Assembly (NCBI GenBank): GCA_001516025.1
Contig: LOEU01000014.1
Span: forward strand, 124,001 to 188,000
DNA from: a bacterium BRH_c32
Lineage (GTDB): Bacteria; Bacteroidota; Ignavibacteria; Ignavibacteriales; Melioribacteraceae
DNA length: 64,000 bases
Reading direction: 5' to 3'
Positions 31,392 through 40,105 of this stretch are shown one piece after another. The number at the start of each line of letters is the position of its first letter. Within the stretch, counting starts at the first letter, position 1. Under the pieces are notes generated by a model. The model was given only the letters and a program-made list of their open reading frames with translations, was not told where the DNA came from and ran no database searches. Both the position numbers and the translations under genes were made by a program.

Positions 31392-33023
31392 TTATTTTTT
31401 GCTTATATATTCTCTAAAAGCTTTTATATCGAATGCGTTAATCACTAAATCTTTTGGATACGCAACTTTGCGTGCCATTTTAATTCCATATTTATAGCTC
31501 AAGATACCCTCCTTACGATGAGCATCCGGATTAATAGCTAAAAAACATCCTTTATCCATTGCATAATACAATTCTCTCCAATCTAAATCTAATCTTGAAG
31601 GAGTTGAATTTAATTCTATAGCTACATTATTTGCAATGCATGCATCAATTACTTTTCTTAAATTAACTTTATATCCGTCTCTATTCAATAAAATTCTTCC
31701 GGTCGGATGAGCAAAAAGACGAGTATAAGGATTTTCTATTGCCTTAATAATTCTGCTCGTCATTACATCCTCATCCAAATTAAAAATCGAGTGTATTGAG
31801 GCAATTACAAAATCAAATTCTTTTAATACTTCGGGGTCATAATCTAATGAGCCATCTTTTAATATATCAGATTCAATTCCATGGAAAATATTTTCGGTTA
31901 AACTTTTTCTTAGAGAAAGTATCTCTTCTTTTTGTTTTAATATGCTATCTTCATGTAATCCATTTGCATAAAAAGCAGACTTGCTATGATCACTTACTAT
32001 GAAATATTCGATATTATTATCTATACCATACTGTACCATTTCTTCAATTGAATTTAATCCGTCTGAATAAGTAGTATGGAAATGGATTAATCCTTTATAA
32101 TCTTTATCATCAATAATATCTTTTGTGGTGAAATCCCGATCAATATTTTCTTTTTCTCTAAATTCAGGGATTATGAATTTTTTGTATCTGTTCCCTAATA
32201 TTTCTTCTTCGGATTTACAATTAGTACTAAAATCAATATCTAAGCTATTTATAAACTCTTCGCTTCCCGTAGTTATAAATAATTGTTTTTGAAATTCTTT
32301 TATTTTAGTAACATAAAAAATTACCGGAATAGCGTAAGAGTTTAATTCATATTTATTTTCTTGTATCATAGTTTTACTCGAAAATAGAAAATTATTACTA
32401 ATTTTGTCATCAATAAATACAACAACAAATTCTAATTTATCGAAAGTAGTTTTACCTCTCCGAAAATCTCCTGTAACAAAATAATTACTTAGACCATCAA
32501 TTTTTGATAATCTTTCTGAAACTTCTTTGACAATTATTTCTGCATGATTAATAAGAACGTAATTTTTATTTGATTTTATTTTTTCAATTTGTTCTAATAT
32601 ATTTTCTTCGCTTTTTTTTGTAAATCCTTTTATCTCAATCAATCGATTTTCTTTACATATTTTTTCTAAATCGTTTAATCCGGATAAATTAAAATGATCA
32701 TAAATCGCTTTTACTTTCTTAGCCCCGAGTCCTTTTACAGCAAATAGTTCAAATAACGAAACAGGATATTTTGATTTTATCTTTTCAAAATCTGTTATAT
32801 ACCCATTTTCATAGAATTCCTTTATTGCAGCATAAATTCCCTTTCCAATACCTTTTACTTCCATAATTGATTCGTCATTAATTCTTGCTTCAATATCAGA
32901 AATTTGCGAAAGAACTCTAGCCCCGGATCTGAATGCATTAATTTTGAAACGATTTTCGCCATCAAATTCCATTAAATCTGCATAACTTTCTATTGCGTCA
33001 ATTAATTGCTCATTAAATTCCAT
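31392..33023 (-). CDS. PolX-like protein with degenerate polymerase domain and intact PHP phosphoesterase domain
   Basis: A 543-residue DNA repair protein of the bacterial polymerase X family. Helix-hairpin-helix regions occupy about 1-155 (EVKGIGKGIYAAIKEF, VKGLGAKKVKAIYDHF). The palm lies at about 160-280, then the C-terminal PHP domain at about 310-543 (HFHTTYSDG, VSDHSKSA, GIESDIL, FAHPTGR, INPDAHR). The family's GDIDxL metal motif after RRxKET reads FDKLEF here, and the later V-D-L-R Asp is also absent (IPVIFY), so DNA synthesis is unlikely. The PHP metal ligands are kept, so 3'-5' exonuclease or AP-endonuclease activity may remain. ATG 33023 is chosen over a TTG at 33041 for its AGGT site. 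It overlaps dusB. Confidence 0.85.
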   Translation of the reverse strand: MEFNEQLIDAIESYADLMEFDGENRFKINAFRSGARVLSQISDIEARINDESIMEVKGIGKGIYAAIKEFYENGYITDFEKIKSKYPVSLFELFAVKGLGAKKVKAIYDHFNLSGLNDLEKICKENRLIEIKGFTKKSEENILEQIEKIKSNKNYVLINHAEIIVKEVSERLSKIDGLSNYFVTGDFRRGKTTFDKLEFVVVFIDDKISNNFLFSSKTMIQENKYELNSYAIPVIFYVTKIKEFQKQLFITTGSEEFINSLDIDFSTNCKSEEEILGNRYKKFIIPEFREKENIDRDFTTKDIIDDKDYKGLIHFHTTYSDGLNSIEEMVQYGIDNNIEYFIVSDHSKSAFYANGLHEDSILKQKEEILSLRKSLTENIFHGIESDILKDGSLDYDPEVLKEFDFVIASIHSIFNLDEDVMTSRIIKAIENPYTRLFAHPTGRILLNRDGYKVNLRKVIDACIANNVAIELNSTPSRLDLDWRELYYAMDKGCFLAINPDAHRKEGILSYKYGIKMARKVAYPKDLVINAFDIKAFREYISKK

Positions 33024-34029
33024 CAATATTACCTGCTTCAATTTCAGCTTGATGAATTTTTAATTCTTCAAGATATTTTAATAGTATTTCTTCGACCGGT
33101 TCATATTCAATATACTTCATTAATTCTTGTCTAACTTTTGATGAGTTATATAATCCTTTTAAGTAACCTGAATAATATTTACGAAAAGGAATGACAGCTG
33201 CTTTCGTTTCTTTTATTTCGAGCTGATACTTGAGATGTTTTAATGCAGTAAATATTCTTTCTTCTGATGTTAATTCAGTAATTATTTTTCCATGAATTAA
33301 TAATTCTTTAGCATCTCTAAAAACCCATGGATGATTAATCGCTCCGCGTGCAATCATTACCCCATCGGCACCTGTTTCATCAAATGCCCTTATCACATCT
33401 TCACCTGTAAAAACACCTCCATTGAGGACGACCGGGATATTAACAACATCTTTTACCTTTGGAATCCAACTCCAATCCGGTTCACCGGAATGTCCTTGGC
33501 ATCTCGTTCTGCAATGAATTGTTATTGCCTCTGCACCCGCATTTTCTATAATCTTAGCCACTTCCAAAATATTTATAGATCCGTCGTCCCAGCCGATTCT
33601 TGTCTTAACTGTTACAGGTATTTTAACTGCTTTAACAATCTCTGAAACCATTTTTTCAAGATAATTCAAATCCTTTAATAAACCTGCACCTGCTCCTCGC
33701 GTTGCAATTTTTTTTACCCAGCATCCAGCATTTATATCGATAATATCAGGATTTTGATCCGCAGAAATTATTGCAGCTTCAATCATCGGTTCAAGATTAC
33801 CACCATAAATTTGAATTCCAACAGGTCTTTCCATCTCGCTAATTAGCATTTTTTTTCTGGTTTTCTGATTCGCTCTTATTAAGCCATCTGAATTTACAAA
33901 TTCAGTATAGACCACATCAGCACCCAGCTCCTTACATAACTTTCTGAAGCCTAGATCAGTAACGTCTTCCATAGGAGCTAATAGTAATGCTTTCTCAATA
34001 TCGATATTTTTTATTTTAAATCTGCCCAT
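33013..34029 (-). CDS. dusB: tRNA-dihydrouridine synthase, DusB/Nifr3 type
   Basis: A 338-residue FMN enzyme that reduces uridine to dihydrouridine in the tRNA D-loop. LLLAPMEDVTDLGFRKL, GIQIYGG, TVKTRIGWD, AITIHCRTRCQGHSGEPDW and VLNGGVF with GVMIARGAINHPW define the TIM-barrel family. The catalytic block reads NAGCWVKK: the Cys is kept but the usual following Pro is Trp. The gene abuts the MFS gene upstream by one base and overlaps the polX-like gene by 11 bases. Together these genes look co-transcribed from about 36 kb down. Confidence 0.92.
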   Translation of the reverse strand: MGRFKIKNIDIEKALLLAPMEDVTDLGFRKLCKELGADVVYTEFVNSDGLIRANQKTRKKMLISEMERPVGIQIYGGNLEPMIEAAIISADQNPDIIDINAGCWVKKIATRGAGAGLLKDLNYLEKMVSEIVKAVKIPVTVKTRIGWDDGSINILEVAKIIENAGAEAITIHCRTRCQGHSGEPDWSWIPKVKDVVNIPVVLNGGVFTGEDVIRAFDETGADGVMIARGAINHPWVFRDAKELLIHGKIITELTSEERIFTALKHLKYQLEIKETKAAVIPFRKYYSGYLKGLYNSSKVRQELMKYIEYEPVEEILLKYLEELKIHQAEIEAGNIDGI

Positions 34030-35208
34030 TTATATTGCTTTATTTGTATTAAAGAAAAAGAAAGTCGCTAAAAAAGTCAATAACGCAAAAAGAGAACCTG
34101 TAAGGAAAGGTGCTTGGTAACCTAAATAGTGGAAAGAAAAACCACCCCAGACGGGACCTAAGACTCTTGCTAAAGCTGAAAAAGATTGATTAATACCGAG
34201 TATGCTGCCCTGTTCTGTTTCATGACTATACTTAGATACCATGCTTAAAATTGTTGGCTGCAACATTCCCGTTCCGATTGCAAGAATTCCACCTGCAATT
34301 GCTACTCCTAAAAAGTTTTGTCCATAAGGAATTGCCGCTAATCCTATAATCATAAAAATCGTTCCGAATAATATCAGATTCCGATCATTAAATATCTTAG
34401 CTAATTGTTTTATAAATCCACCCTGAATTATTGCCCCCACAATTCCAATTATTGCAAATAGTAGTCCATTTTGCATATCGGAAAAATGATAATATTTATA
34501 TCCCAAGATTGAAAATGTTCCGTATATATTTGCCATTGAGAATACAATAACAGAAAACAGGATTATTAAAAAACCTATGTTTTTTCTCTTTAGCACTTCG
34601 ATTGTAAACTTAAAATCAAATATTTTTGGACGAACTAGGGATGAAGCAACTTCAAAATTTCTCGATTCGGGAAGCTTAAAAAAGGCAAATGTAAATGCTA
34701 TTAAAGAAAATGCAGCACTTCCATATCCGGCAAAGGCATATCCATATTGAGAAAGTAATGCACCAACAACAGGTCCAAAAACAAAACCTAATCCAAATGC
34801 AGCTCCAATCAATCCCATCCCCTTGGATCTTTCTTCCTTAGTCGTAATATCAGCTATATATGCTTGGGCTACTCCAATATTACTTCCACCGAATCCTCCT
34901 ATAACCCTTGATAATGCCAATATCCAAAAATTTGTTGAGAAACTAAAAATTATATATGAGGTTGCGGTCAATAAAAGCGTGCTAAGTATTAATGGACGTC
35001 TTCCATATTTATCCGAAAGCTTGCCAAACATTGGATTAAAAATAAATTGCATGAAAGAATAAATTGCGACAATAATTCCGATTTCAAAATCAGAAATTCC
35101 TAATTCGATGCTTGCAAATGTCGGGAGTATCGGAATTAATAGTCCAAATCCCATTAAATCTATAAATACGGTTATAAAGATAATTGATAAAGCTGATTTT
35201 TTATTCAT
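34030..35208 (-). CDS. MFS multidrug/tetracycline-type efflux transporter
   Basis: A 392-residue proton-driven MFS exporter of the TetA-like DHA1 group, with 12 helices. FIDLMGFGLLIPILP is the opening helix, NPMFGKLSDKYGRRPLIL is motif A, and ALSRVIGGFGGSNIGVAQAY is close to motif B. GLGFVFGPVVGALL, in helix 5, is the antiporter motif C (GxxxGPxxGG), which marks exporters. The substrate is not predictable, and tetracycline resistance should not be assumed. It overlaps the capA-like gene by eight bases and abuts dusB. Confidence 0.85.
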   Translation of the reverse strand: MNKKSALSIIFITVFIDLMGFGLLIPILPTFASIELGISDFEIGIIVAIYSFMQFIFNPMFGKLSDKYGRRPLILSTLLLTATSYIIFSFSTNFWILALSRVIGGFGGSNIGVAQAYIADITTKEERSKGMGLIGAAFGLGFVFGPVVGALLSQYGYAFAGYGSAAFSLIAFTFAFFKLPESRNFEVASSLVRPKIFDFKFTIEVLKRKNIGFLIILFSVIVFSMANIYGTFSILGYKYYHFSDMQNGLLFAIIGIVGAIIQGGFIKQLAKIFNDRNLILFGTIFMIIGLAAIPYGQNFLGVAIAGGILAIGTGMLQPTILSMVSKYSHETEQGSILGINQSFSALARVLGPVWGGFSFHYLGYQAPFLTGSLFALLTFLATFFFFNTNKAI

Positions 35209-36328
35209 AATTTGAAAATTCTTCTACTTTCTCTAAGAGGCTTTTTGTGTCAAGGTATGATTGCTCGATTAATAAACTATCACTTTTTGAAATAATTATT
35301 GATTCAAGATACCTATACTTTTTAAAATTGCTTGGCAATATAACAAATTCTTTTTTATTAGGTGTGCTATATTTATGCACCCATGTCGGTATATAATCAA
35401 TTTTAGAAAGACTAATTTTCTTTGTTTGTTGATCTTTAGTAAGCTCAAAATTTAGAATAATTCCTGCATCTGAATAACGCCATTTTTGATTAGAATAGAA
35501 GTTTCCTAAAGAATAAGCTACGAAACCGGAATCTAAATTTGACGATTCACTTTTAAATAATTCTATTGGCTGGATTACATGAGGATGACTTGCGAGTATA
35601 ATATCAGCTCCATAAGAAATACTTTTCTTAACTATCTCTCTTTGAAATAAGGAAGGATTTCTTGAATATTCTTCGCCGAAATGAAAATAGACAATACAGA
35701 TTTCTGCATTCTTGCTTCTTGCTTTTGCTATATCGTTTTTAATCTTAGTAGTATCGATATAGTTCAGCGAGTACTTTGAATTATCCTTTAGCTTAAACCC
35801 ATTTGTCCCATAAGTATAAGCTAAAAGAGAAAACTTTATACCATTTTTTTCAAAGACGGAAATAGTGTCTTTCCCCTTTTCAAATGAACCAATCGGTATC
35901 ATATTATTAGTAATTATTTTTTCATTAGTGTTCTTTAGACCGAATTCACCTCTATCTAAAGAATGATTATTAGTTGTGTATAGAATATCAAATCCAACTT
36001 CAGATAACGCTTTTATATATTCTTCAGGGGAATTGAAGGCGGGATAACCTGTATAACGATGTTTCTTTCCTGCAATTACGGTTTCTAAATTTCCTATGGT
36101 AAAATCAGGTTTACTTAGGAATTTTTGAATCTGACTATAAACAGGTTTAAAATCAAAAGAATCTTCTTTTACTTCGGCATAATTAAATTGAACCGAGTGG
36201 CACATTAAATCCCCGACTACGGAAAAGGATACCGAAGTGTTTATTTGGATTGAGTCTCTATTATCTTTCTGGAAAAAGGTATCTTGATTAAGAAATAGCG
36301 TAAAGAAAAGAAGTATAATTGATCTCAT
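35201..36328 (-). CDS. CapA-family metallophosphoesterase-like protein
   Basis: A 375-residue protein of the CapA/PgsA family, related to poly-gamma-glutamate capsule synthesis proteins, with a calcineurin-like fold. A short hydrophobic N-terminus (about 1-15) suggests export or anchoring. FSVVGDLMCHSV, IGNLETVI, TTNNHSLDRGEFG, YFHFGEEYSRNPS and LASHPHVIQPIE match the metal-binding blocks. CapA proteins are linked to capsule, teichoic acid or cell-wall polymers, but most distant copies are uncharacterised. No PgsB or PgsC genes are nearby, so the gamma-glutamate role is not supported here. The start codon follows directly after a terminator T-run, with no clear ribosome site. Confidence 0.82.
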   Translation of the reverse strand: MRSIILLFFTLFLNQDTFFQKDNRDSIQINTSVSFSVVGDLMCHSVQFNYAEVKEDSFDFKPVYSQIQKFLSKPDFTIGNLETVIAGKKHRYTGYPAFNSPEEYIKALSEVGFDILYTTNNHSLDRGEFGLKNTNEKIITNNMIPIGSFEKGKDTISVFEKNGIKFSLLAYTYGTNGFKLKDNSKYSLNYIDTTKIKNDIAKARSKNAEICIVYFHFGEEYSRNPSLFQREIVKKSISYGADIILASHPHVIQPIELFKSESSNLDSGFVAYSLGNFYSNQKWRYSDAGIILNFELTKDQQTKKISLSKIDYIPTWVHKYSTPNKKEFVILPSNFKKYRYLESIIISKSDSLLIEQSYLDTKSLLEKVEEFSNYE

Positions 36329-36329
36329 A

Positions 36330-36358
36330 AAAAAAGGAGACCGGATTAATCCGGTCTT
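36330..36358 (-). terminator. Intrinsic terminator after the H1-like gene
   Basis: The perfect 20-base palindrome AGACCGGATTAATCCGGTCT (36338-36357) is followed on the minus strand by CC and six T's. The T-run ends at the ATG of the capA-like gene, so any capA transcript from upstream must read through it. Confidence 0.8.
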
Positions 36359-36372
36359 AAGAAATAAATTTA

Positions 36373-36567
36373 TTAAGAATTTTCCGTTTTTCTTTTTGTT
36401 TTTACGTCCTGAATATCAGTACGCATATCTTGAGCTAATTTTTTTAATTCGCTCAATCCCTTTCTTAATCTAGTACCTGCTGCAGCTTGTTCTTTTTCAT
36501 AAAACTTTGCTACGTCAACTTCTAGTGATTTTACAAATTCAACTAATTGTGAATATTTTTCGTTCAT
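36373..36567 (-). CDS. Small histone H1-like protein
   Basis: A 64-residue, helical, lysine/arginine-rich protein. The pattern YSQLVEFVKSLEVDVAKFYEK followed by AAAGTRLRKGLSELKKLAQDMR is that of the short bacterial histone H1-like (Hc1-related) proteins, common in Bacteroidota and Chlorobiota. They are thought to bind DNA and help organise the nucleoid. A GAGG ribosome site lies upstream and a strong terminator follows, so it probably has its own abundant short transcript. The DNA-binding role is taken from the family. Confidence 0.85.
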   Translation of the reverse strand: MNEKYSQLVEFVKSLEVDVAKFYEKEQAAAGTRLRKGLSELKKLAQDMRTDIQDVKTKRKTENS

Positions 36568-36595
36568 TTTTGCCTCCGATTAATTTGATTTAATT

Positions 36596-38566
36596 TTAAT
36601 TTACTGCCAAGTTTTCGAAAATTATTTCAGCTAAGTCTTTTACTTCAACAACGTCAGATTTATTCAAAGCCGAAAGTCCATCATTTACCATAGTCATACA
36701 AAAAGGACACGATAGAGAAACAATTCCGGCACCTGAATCAACAATTTCTTTACTGCGATTAATATTTATTCTCTCGCCTTCATTCTCTTCCATAAACATT
36801 CTGCCCCCTCCGGCACCGCAGCAGAATCCTTTCTCCCTGTTTCGATTTAATTCTATAAACTTATCTTTTTCTGTAACCGCCTTGATTAAATCCCTCGGTT
36901 CATTATAAATAGAATTATATCTTCCAAGATAACAAGAATCATGAAATGTAACAACTTTATCAATTGAATTTTCTTTAAGCTTAATCTTTCCTTCTGATAC
37001 TAATTCATTCAAGAATTGAGTGTGATGAACTACTTCATAGTCGGCACCAAACTTCGGATATTCATTCGATATAGAATTAAAACAGTGTGGACAAGTAGTA
37101 ACTATTTTTTTGACATTATACTGTCTCAAAGTATTTACATTATCTGTAATCATAGATTGAGCTAAATATTCATTACCCAATCTCCTTGCAGTGTCTCCGT
37201 TACATTTTTCTTCACTTCCCAATATTCTGAAATCAATATTGGCTGATTTCATTATTGAAGCAAATGCTTTAGTAACTTTTTTATTTCTTGTATCAAAAGC
37301 TCCTGAACAACCTACCCAGAAAAGTAGATCGCAATTTGGATCTTCAGCATAAGTTTTGATTTCTAATCCCTCAGCCCAAGCTGTTCTTTCGTTTTGATCA
37401 AACCCCCATGGATTTTGGTTAACCTCAAGATTTTTGAATACATCGTTTAACTCCGACGGGAACTGTGATTCTGCAAGAACTAGATTTCTTCTTAAATCAA
37501 CTATTGTATCAACATGCTCTATCATAACAGGACATTCATAAACGCAAGCATTACACGTGGTACAAGCCCATAATTCTTCAGCTGTGATATAATTATTAAG
37601 TAAAATATTGTCTTGTATCTGATCGACCAATCTTTTCCTGATATCCGTAATAATTTTCTTAGGTGAAAGTAATTTGCCTGTATTATTAGCCGGACAAGCT
37701 GCTGTACATCTTCCGCATTCTGTACATGAATAACCATCTAAATTCTGCTTCCATGTTAATTCTGTTACGTCCGAGGCTCCAAAAAGTGGTTCATCTTCTT
37801 CAAAGTTTATAGCAGTTAATGCATATTTTTCTTTTACATCTGTCTTGCCAAAAAATACATTTGGAATAGATGAAAAAACATGGAAATGCTTAGAATATGG
37901 GAGATAATTCATGAACCCAAGAATTAATACAATATGACTCCACCAAAATATTTCAAATGCAGTTCCACTGTAACCAATATCAGTACCATAGATTAATTTG
38001 CTCAAATAGAATGAAATAGGACGAAATTCATTACTCGCTAATACGAAATTATTCTTAGCGATGTGAGAAATATTCTGACCAAACATTGTGATAATAACAA
38101 ATGCAATTAATAGGAGAATTATACCTGCATCAATATTTCCCTTTGGGTTACCTTGGAGACGTGGGACTTTCTCAATATATCTTCTATAAAAGGCAAAAAT
38201 GACTGCTATTAGAACCACGATACCAAGAAAATCTTGAACAAGCGTAATTGCTGAAAACAATATACCTGTAAAACTAAGTGAAAATCCTTCAAAATACCCC
38301 ATTAATATAGATTCTATTACAGCGAAAATAAATAGTACAAATCCCCAAAAAATAAAAAAATGGATCAATCCCGGAATAGGATCAGTCAATAATTTTGTTT
38401 GAGCAAAAGCAATCTTTAATACCGCTTTAATTCTTAACGGAATTTTATCTAATCTATTTGTATCTCTTCCCTTACGAATATTCTTTATAATTTTAAAAAT
38501 ATTCCTGCCTAGAAAGAGAAATGCCCCAAATAATACTAATGTTAGAATAATTGATTTAATTAACAT
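36596..38566 (-). CDS. HdrD/GlpC-like Fe-S oxidoreductase with membrane cytochrome-like domain
   Basis: A 656-residue fused membrane redox protein. The N-terminal third holds about six helices of the NarI/HdrE type (about 1-250, with histidines such as GLIHFFIFWG and WWSHIVLILGF that could hold haem). Two 4Fe-4S ligand sets follow (CTECGRCTAACP and CTTCNACVYECP), then two CCG-type domains (CNGDTARR/CPHCFN and FCCGAGGG/CPFCM). The first CCG block has Cys-Asn-Gly in place of Cys-Cys-Gly. Such fusions pass electrons between quinol and a soluble partner, often an electron-transfer flavoprotein or a heterodisulphide-like couple. The electron partner is not in the window. It is coupled to bioY (TAATG). 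Confidence 0.88.
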   Translation of the reverse strand: MLIKSIILTLVLFGAFLFLGRNIFKIIKNIRKGRDTNRLDKIPLRIKAVLKIAFAQTKLLTDPIPGLIHFFIFWGFVLFIFAVIESILMGYFEGFSLSFTGILFSAITLVQDFLGIVVLIAVIFAFYRRYIEKVPRLQGNPKGNIDAGIILLLIAFVIITMFGQNISHIAKNNFVLASNEFRPISFYLSKLIYGTDIGYSGTAFEIFWWSHIVLILGFMNYLPYSKHFHVFSSIPNVFFGKTDVKEKYALTAINFEEDEPLFGASDVTELTWKQNLDGYSCTECGRCTAACPANNTGKLLSPKKIITDIRKRLVDQIQDNILLNNYITAEELWACTTCNACVYECPVMIEHVDTIVDLRRNLVLAESQFPSELNDVFKNLEVNQNPWGFDQNERTAWAEGLEIKTYAEDPNCDLLFWVGCSGAFDTRNKKVTKAFASIMKSANIDFRILGSEEKCNGDTARRLGNEYLAQSMITDNVNTLRQYNVKKIVTTCPHCFNSISNEYPKFGADYEVVHHTQFLNELVSEGKIKLKENSIDKVVTFHDSCYLGRYNSIYNEPRDLIKAVTEKDKFIELNRNREKGFCCGAGGGRMFMEENEGERININRSKEIVDSGAGIVSLSCPFCMTMVNDGLSALNKSDVVEVKDLAEIIFENLAVN

Positions 38567-39141
38567 TATTTTTTCGGAAGTCTAGGATATTTTGCTCTTA
38601 ATGAAAAATAGATACTTATAGCAGCTGAAATTTTAATTACATCCCAAATTGAAAAGATTATTAATCCTGACATAAATGATTGAGAGATATTACCACCAAA
38701 GAAAACAGATAGATATAAAGATCCAACAACTAATATTAATAAGTTTGCTAAAACCACTGCTGCAATAACTGCAAATTTACTATTGTATTTCTCAATAATA
38801 TACCCTGTTAGAAAAGCAGCAAAAGGGAAAGATAAAAGGTAACCACCTGTTGGACCAAAAAATTTAACAAATCCACCTGTGAAAGCTGCAAATACCGGAA
38901 TACCGATAGCACCAACCAGTAAATATAGCGCTTGACTTGCTGCACCATTTTTGCTTCCTAAAAAGGCTCCTGAAAGAACAACTAATAAAGTCTGTAATGT
39001 AAATGGAACGGGTTGAACAGGAACTGCTACCTGAGCGGATAAGAATGTCAATACAGAAAAAGTTATAACCCAAAATGCAGTTGAACTTAGACTTTTTTCT
39101 AACAGTGAAGATTTACTTGCAACATTTTGTAACGAATTCAT
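38566..39141 (-). CDS. bioY: Biotin transporter S component
   Basis: A 191-residue membrane protein with six helices, the BioY substrate-binding component of biotin ECF transporters. VAVPVQPVPFTLQTLLVVL, GAFLGSKNGAASQALYLLVG, FTGGFVKFFGPTGGYLLSFP and FIAAFLTGYI-like residues are diagnostic. I start at ATG 39141 because AGGA lies 6-7 bases upstream of it; a TTG at 39153 has no site. No ECF ATPase or T component is nearby, so it may be solitary or share a module encoded elsewhere. It lies between the hydrolase gene and the Fe-S oxidoreductase gene. Confidence 0.92.
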   Translation of the reverse strand: MNSLQNVASKSSLLEKSLSSTAFWVITFSVLTFLSAQVAVPVQPVPFTLQTLLVVLSGAFLGSKNGAASQALYLLVGAIGIPVFAAFTGGFVKFFGPTGGYLLSFPFAAFLTGYIIEKYNSKFAVIAAVVLANLLILVVGSLYLSVFFGGNISQSFMSGLIIFSIWDVIKISAAISIYFSLRAKYPRLPKK

Positions 39142-39153
39142 TTTTTTCCTCAA

Positions 39154-39987
39154 TTAATAAAAATTTCTTTTAAAAAATAATAAAGTCTTGCTTAATAAAT
39201 ACTCAAATTTTTCGTTGGTTTTTTCGTGCGGATGAACCATATCGAAAGTATGCCCGGTGGAGCTGATTTTCAAAAATTCCGTAATCTCTTTTTTAGACCA
39301 ATCATAGAGCTCTTCTGCCTCTTGGATTTTAACTGCTAAATCTTGTTCACCGTGCCCTATAAATATAGGAATTTTTATCGAATTAATTGCCTTTTTGATA
39401 TTCAGAGATGAATCTTTATTCTTTTCTAAATCTTCTAGTAAACCAATACCAAGTCTCATAACTTGCTTTGTTCTCTGATTCAAAACTTCAAAAACACCTT
39501 TCTTCCTCCATACTTCTTTTTGTCTCTCAGAATATCGATCTAAATTAGAAACAGTCGCCCAAAGAGCAATAGAATTTATATCGTCTCTTTGATGAGCCGT
39601 TAATAAAGAAATCGCACCGCCTCTGCTATGTCCGATAATCCCAATTTCTTTAGGGATAGTTCTCTCAAAAAATCCGCTTTTAGCCGCATCAATTAATTTA
39701 TTAAGCTCACTAATCTCTCTCGAGAATGTATTTTCAGAAAATTTTTCCAATTCAGTAAATTCAGTTGAATTACCGGGTACTCCATTATGGGAGAAATTAA
39801 ATAATATAGCAGTAAACCCATTTTGAGCAAAATAATCGCCTATATAGGGACCAAATCCCCAATCCTTAAATCCTTTGAAACCATGTACAAAAAATAAAAA
39901 TTTATCTGATATTTCTTCGGTGGCCGAATATAAAGTTATATTTAATTCTTCTTTATCGTCAGTCTTAAGTTTATAGTTCTTTCTCAT
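39154..39987 (-). CDS. Alpha/beta hydrolase of the dienelactone-hydrolase type
   Basis: A 277-residue cytoplasmic serine hydrolase. LFFVHGFKGFKDWGFG holds the oxyanion-hole HGF, GIIGHSRGGAISLL is the nucleophile elbow with Ser, IFIGHGEQDLAVKI contains the candidate Asp, and SSTGHTFDMVHP the candidate His. The fold is close to family S9/DLH-like esterases and peptidases. The substrate cannot be named. It is the first gene of a run leading into bioY. Confidence 0.8.
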   Translation of the reverse strand: MRKNYKLKTDDKEELNITLYSATEEISDKFLFFVHGFKGFKDWGFGPYIGDYFAQNGFTAILFNFSHNGVPGNSTEFTELEKFSENTFSREISELNKLIDAAKSGFFERTIPKEIGIIGHSRGGAISLLTAHQRDDINSIALWATVSNLDRYSERQKEVWRKKGVFEVLNQRTKQVMRLGIGLLEDLEKNKDSSLNIKKAINSIKIPIFIGHGEQDLAVKIQEAEELYDWSKKEITEFLKISSTGHTFDMVHPHEKTNEKFEYLLSKTLLFFKRNFY

Positions 39988-40105
39988 ATTCCTAATATCA
40001 GTATATGAAAAAGAAAAGTCAATATTGATTATAAATGAAGAAATAAAATCACTACCATTGTTTTATTAAATTAATTATCTTGAGTCAATAGAAAAAATCG
40101 AGCAA

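Noticed and set aside
36330..36358. CCGG-centred hairpins at 23355, 26968 and 36330 as one dispersed repeat family
   Set aside because: They share only the CCGG core; arms, loops and flanks differ, and each fits its own gene end as a terminator.
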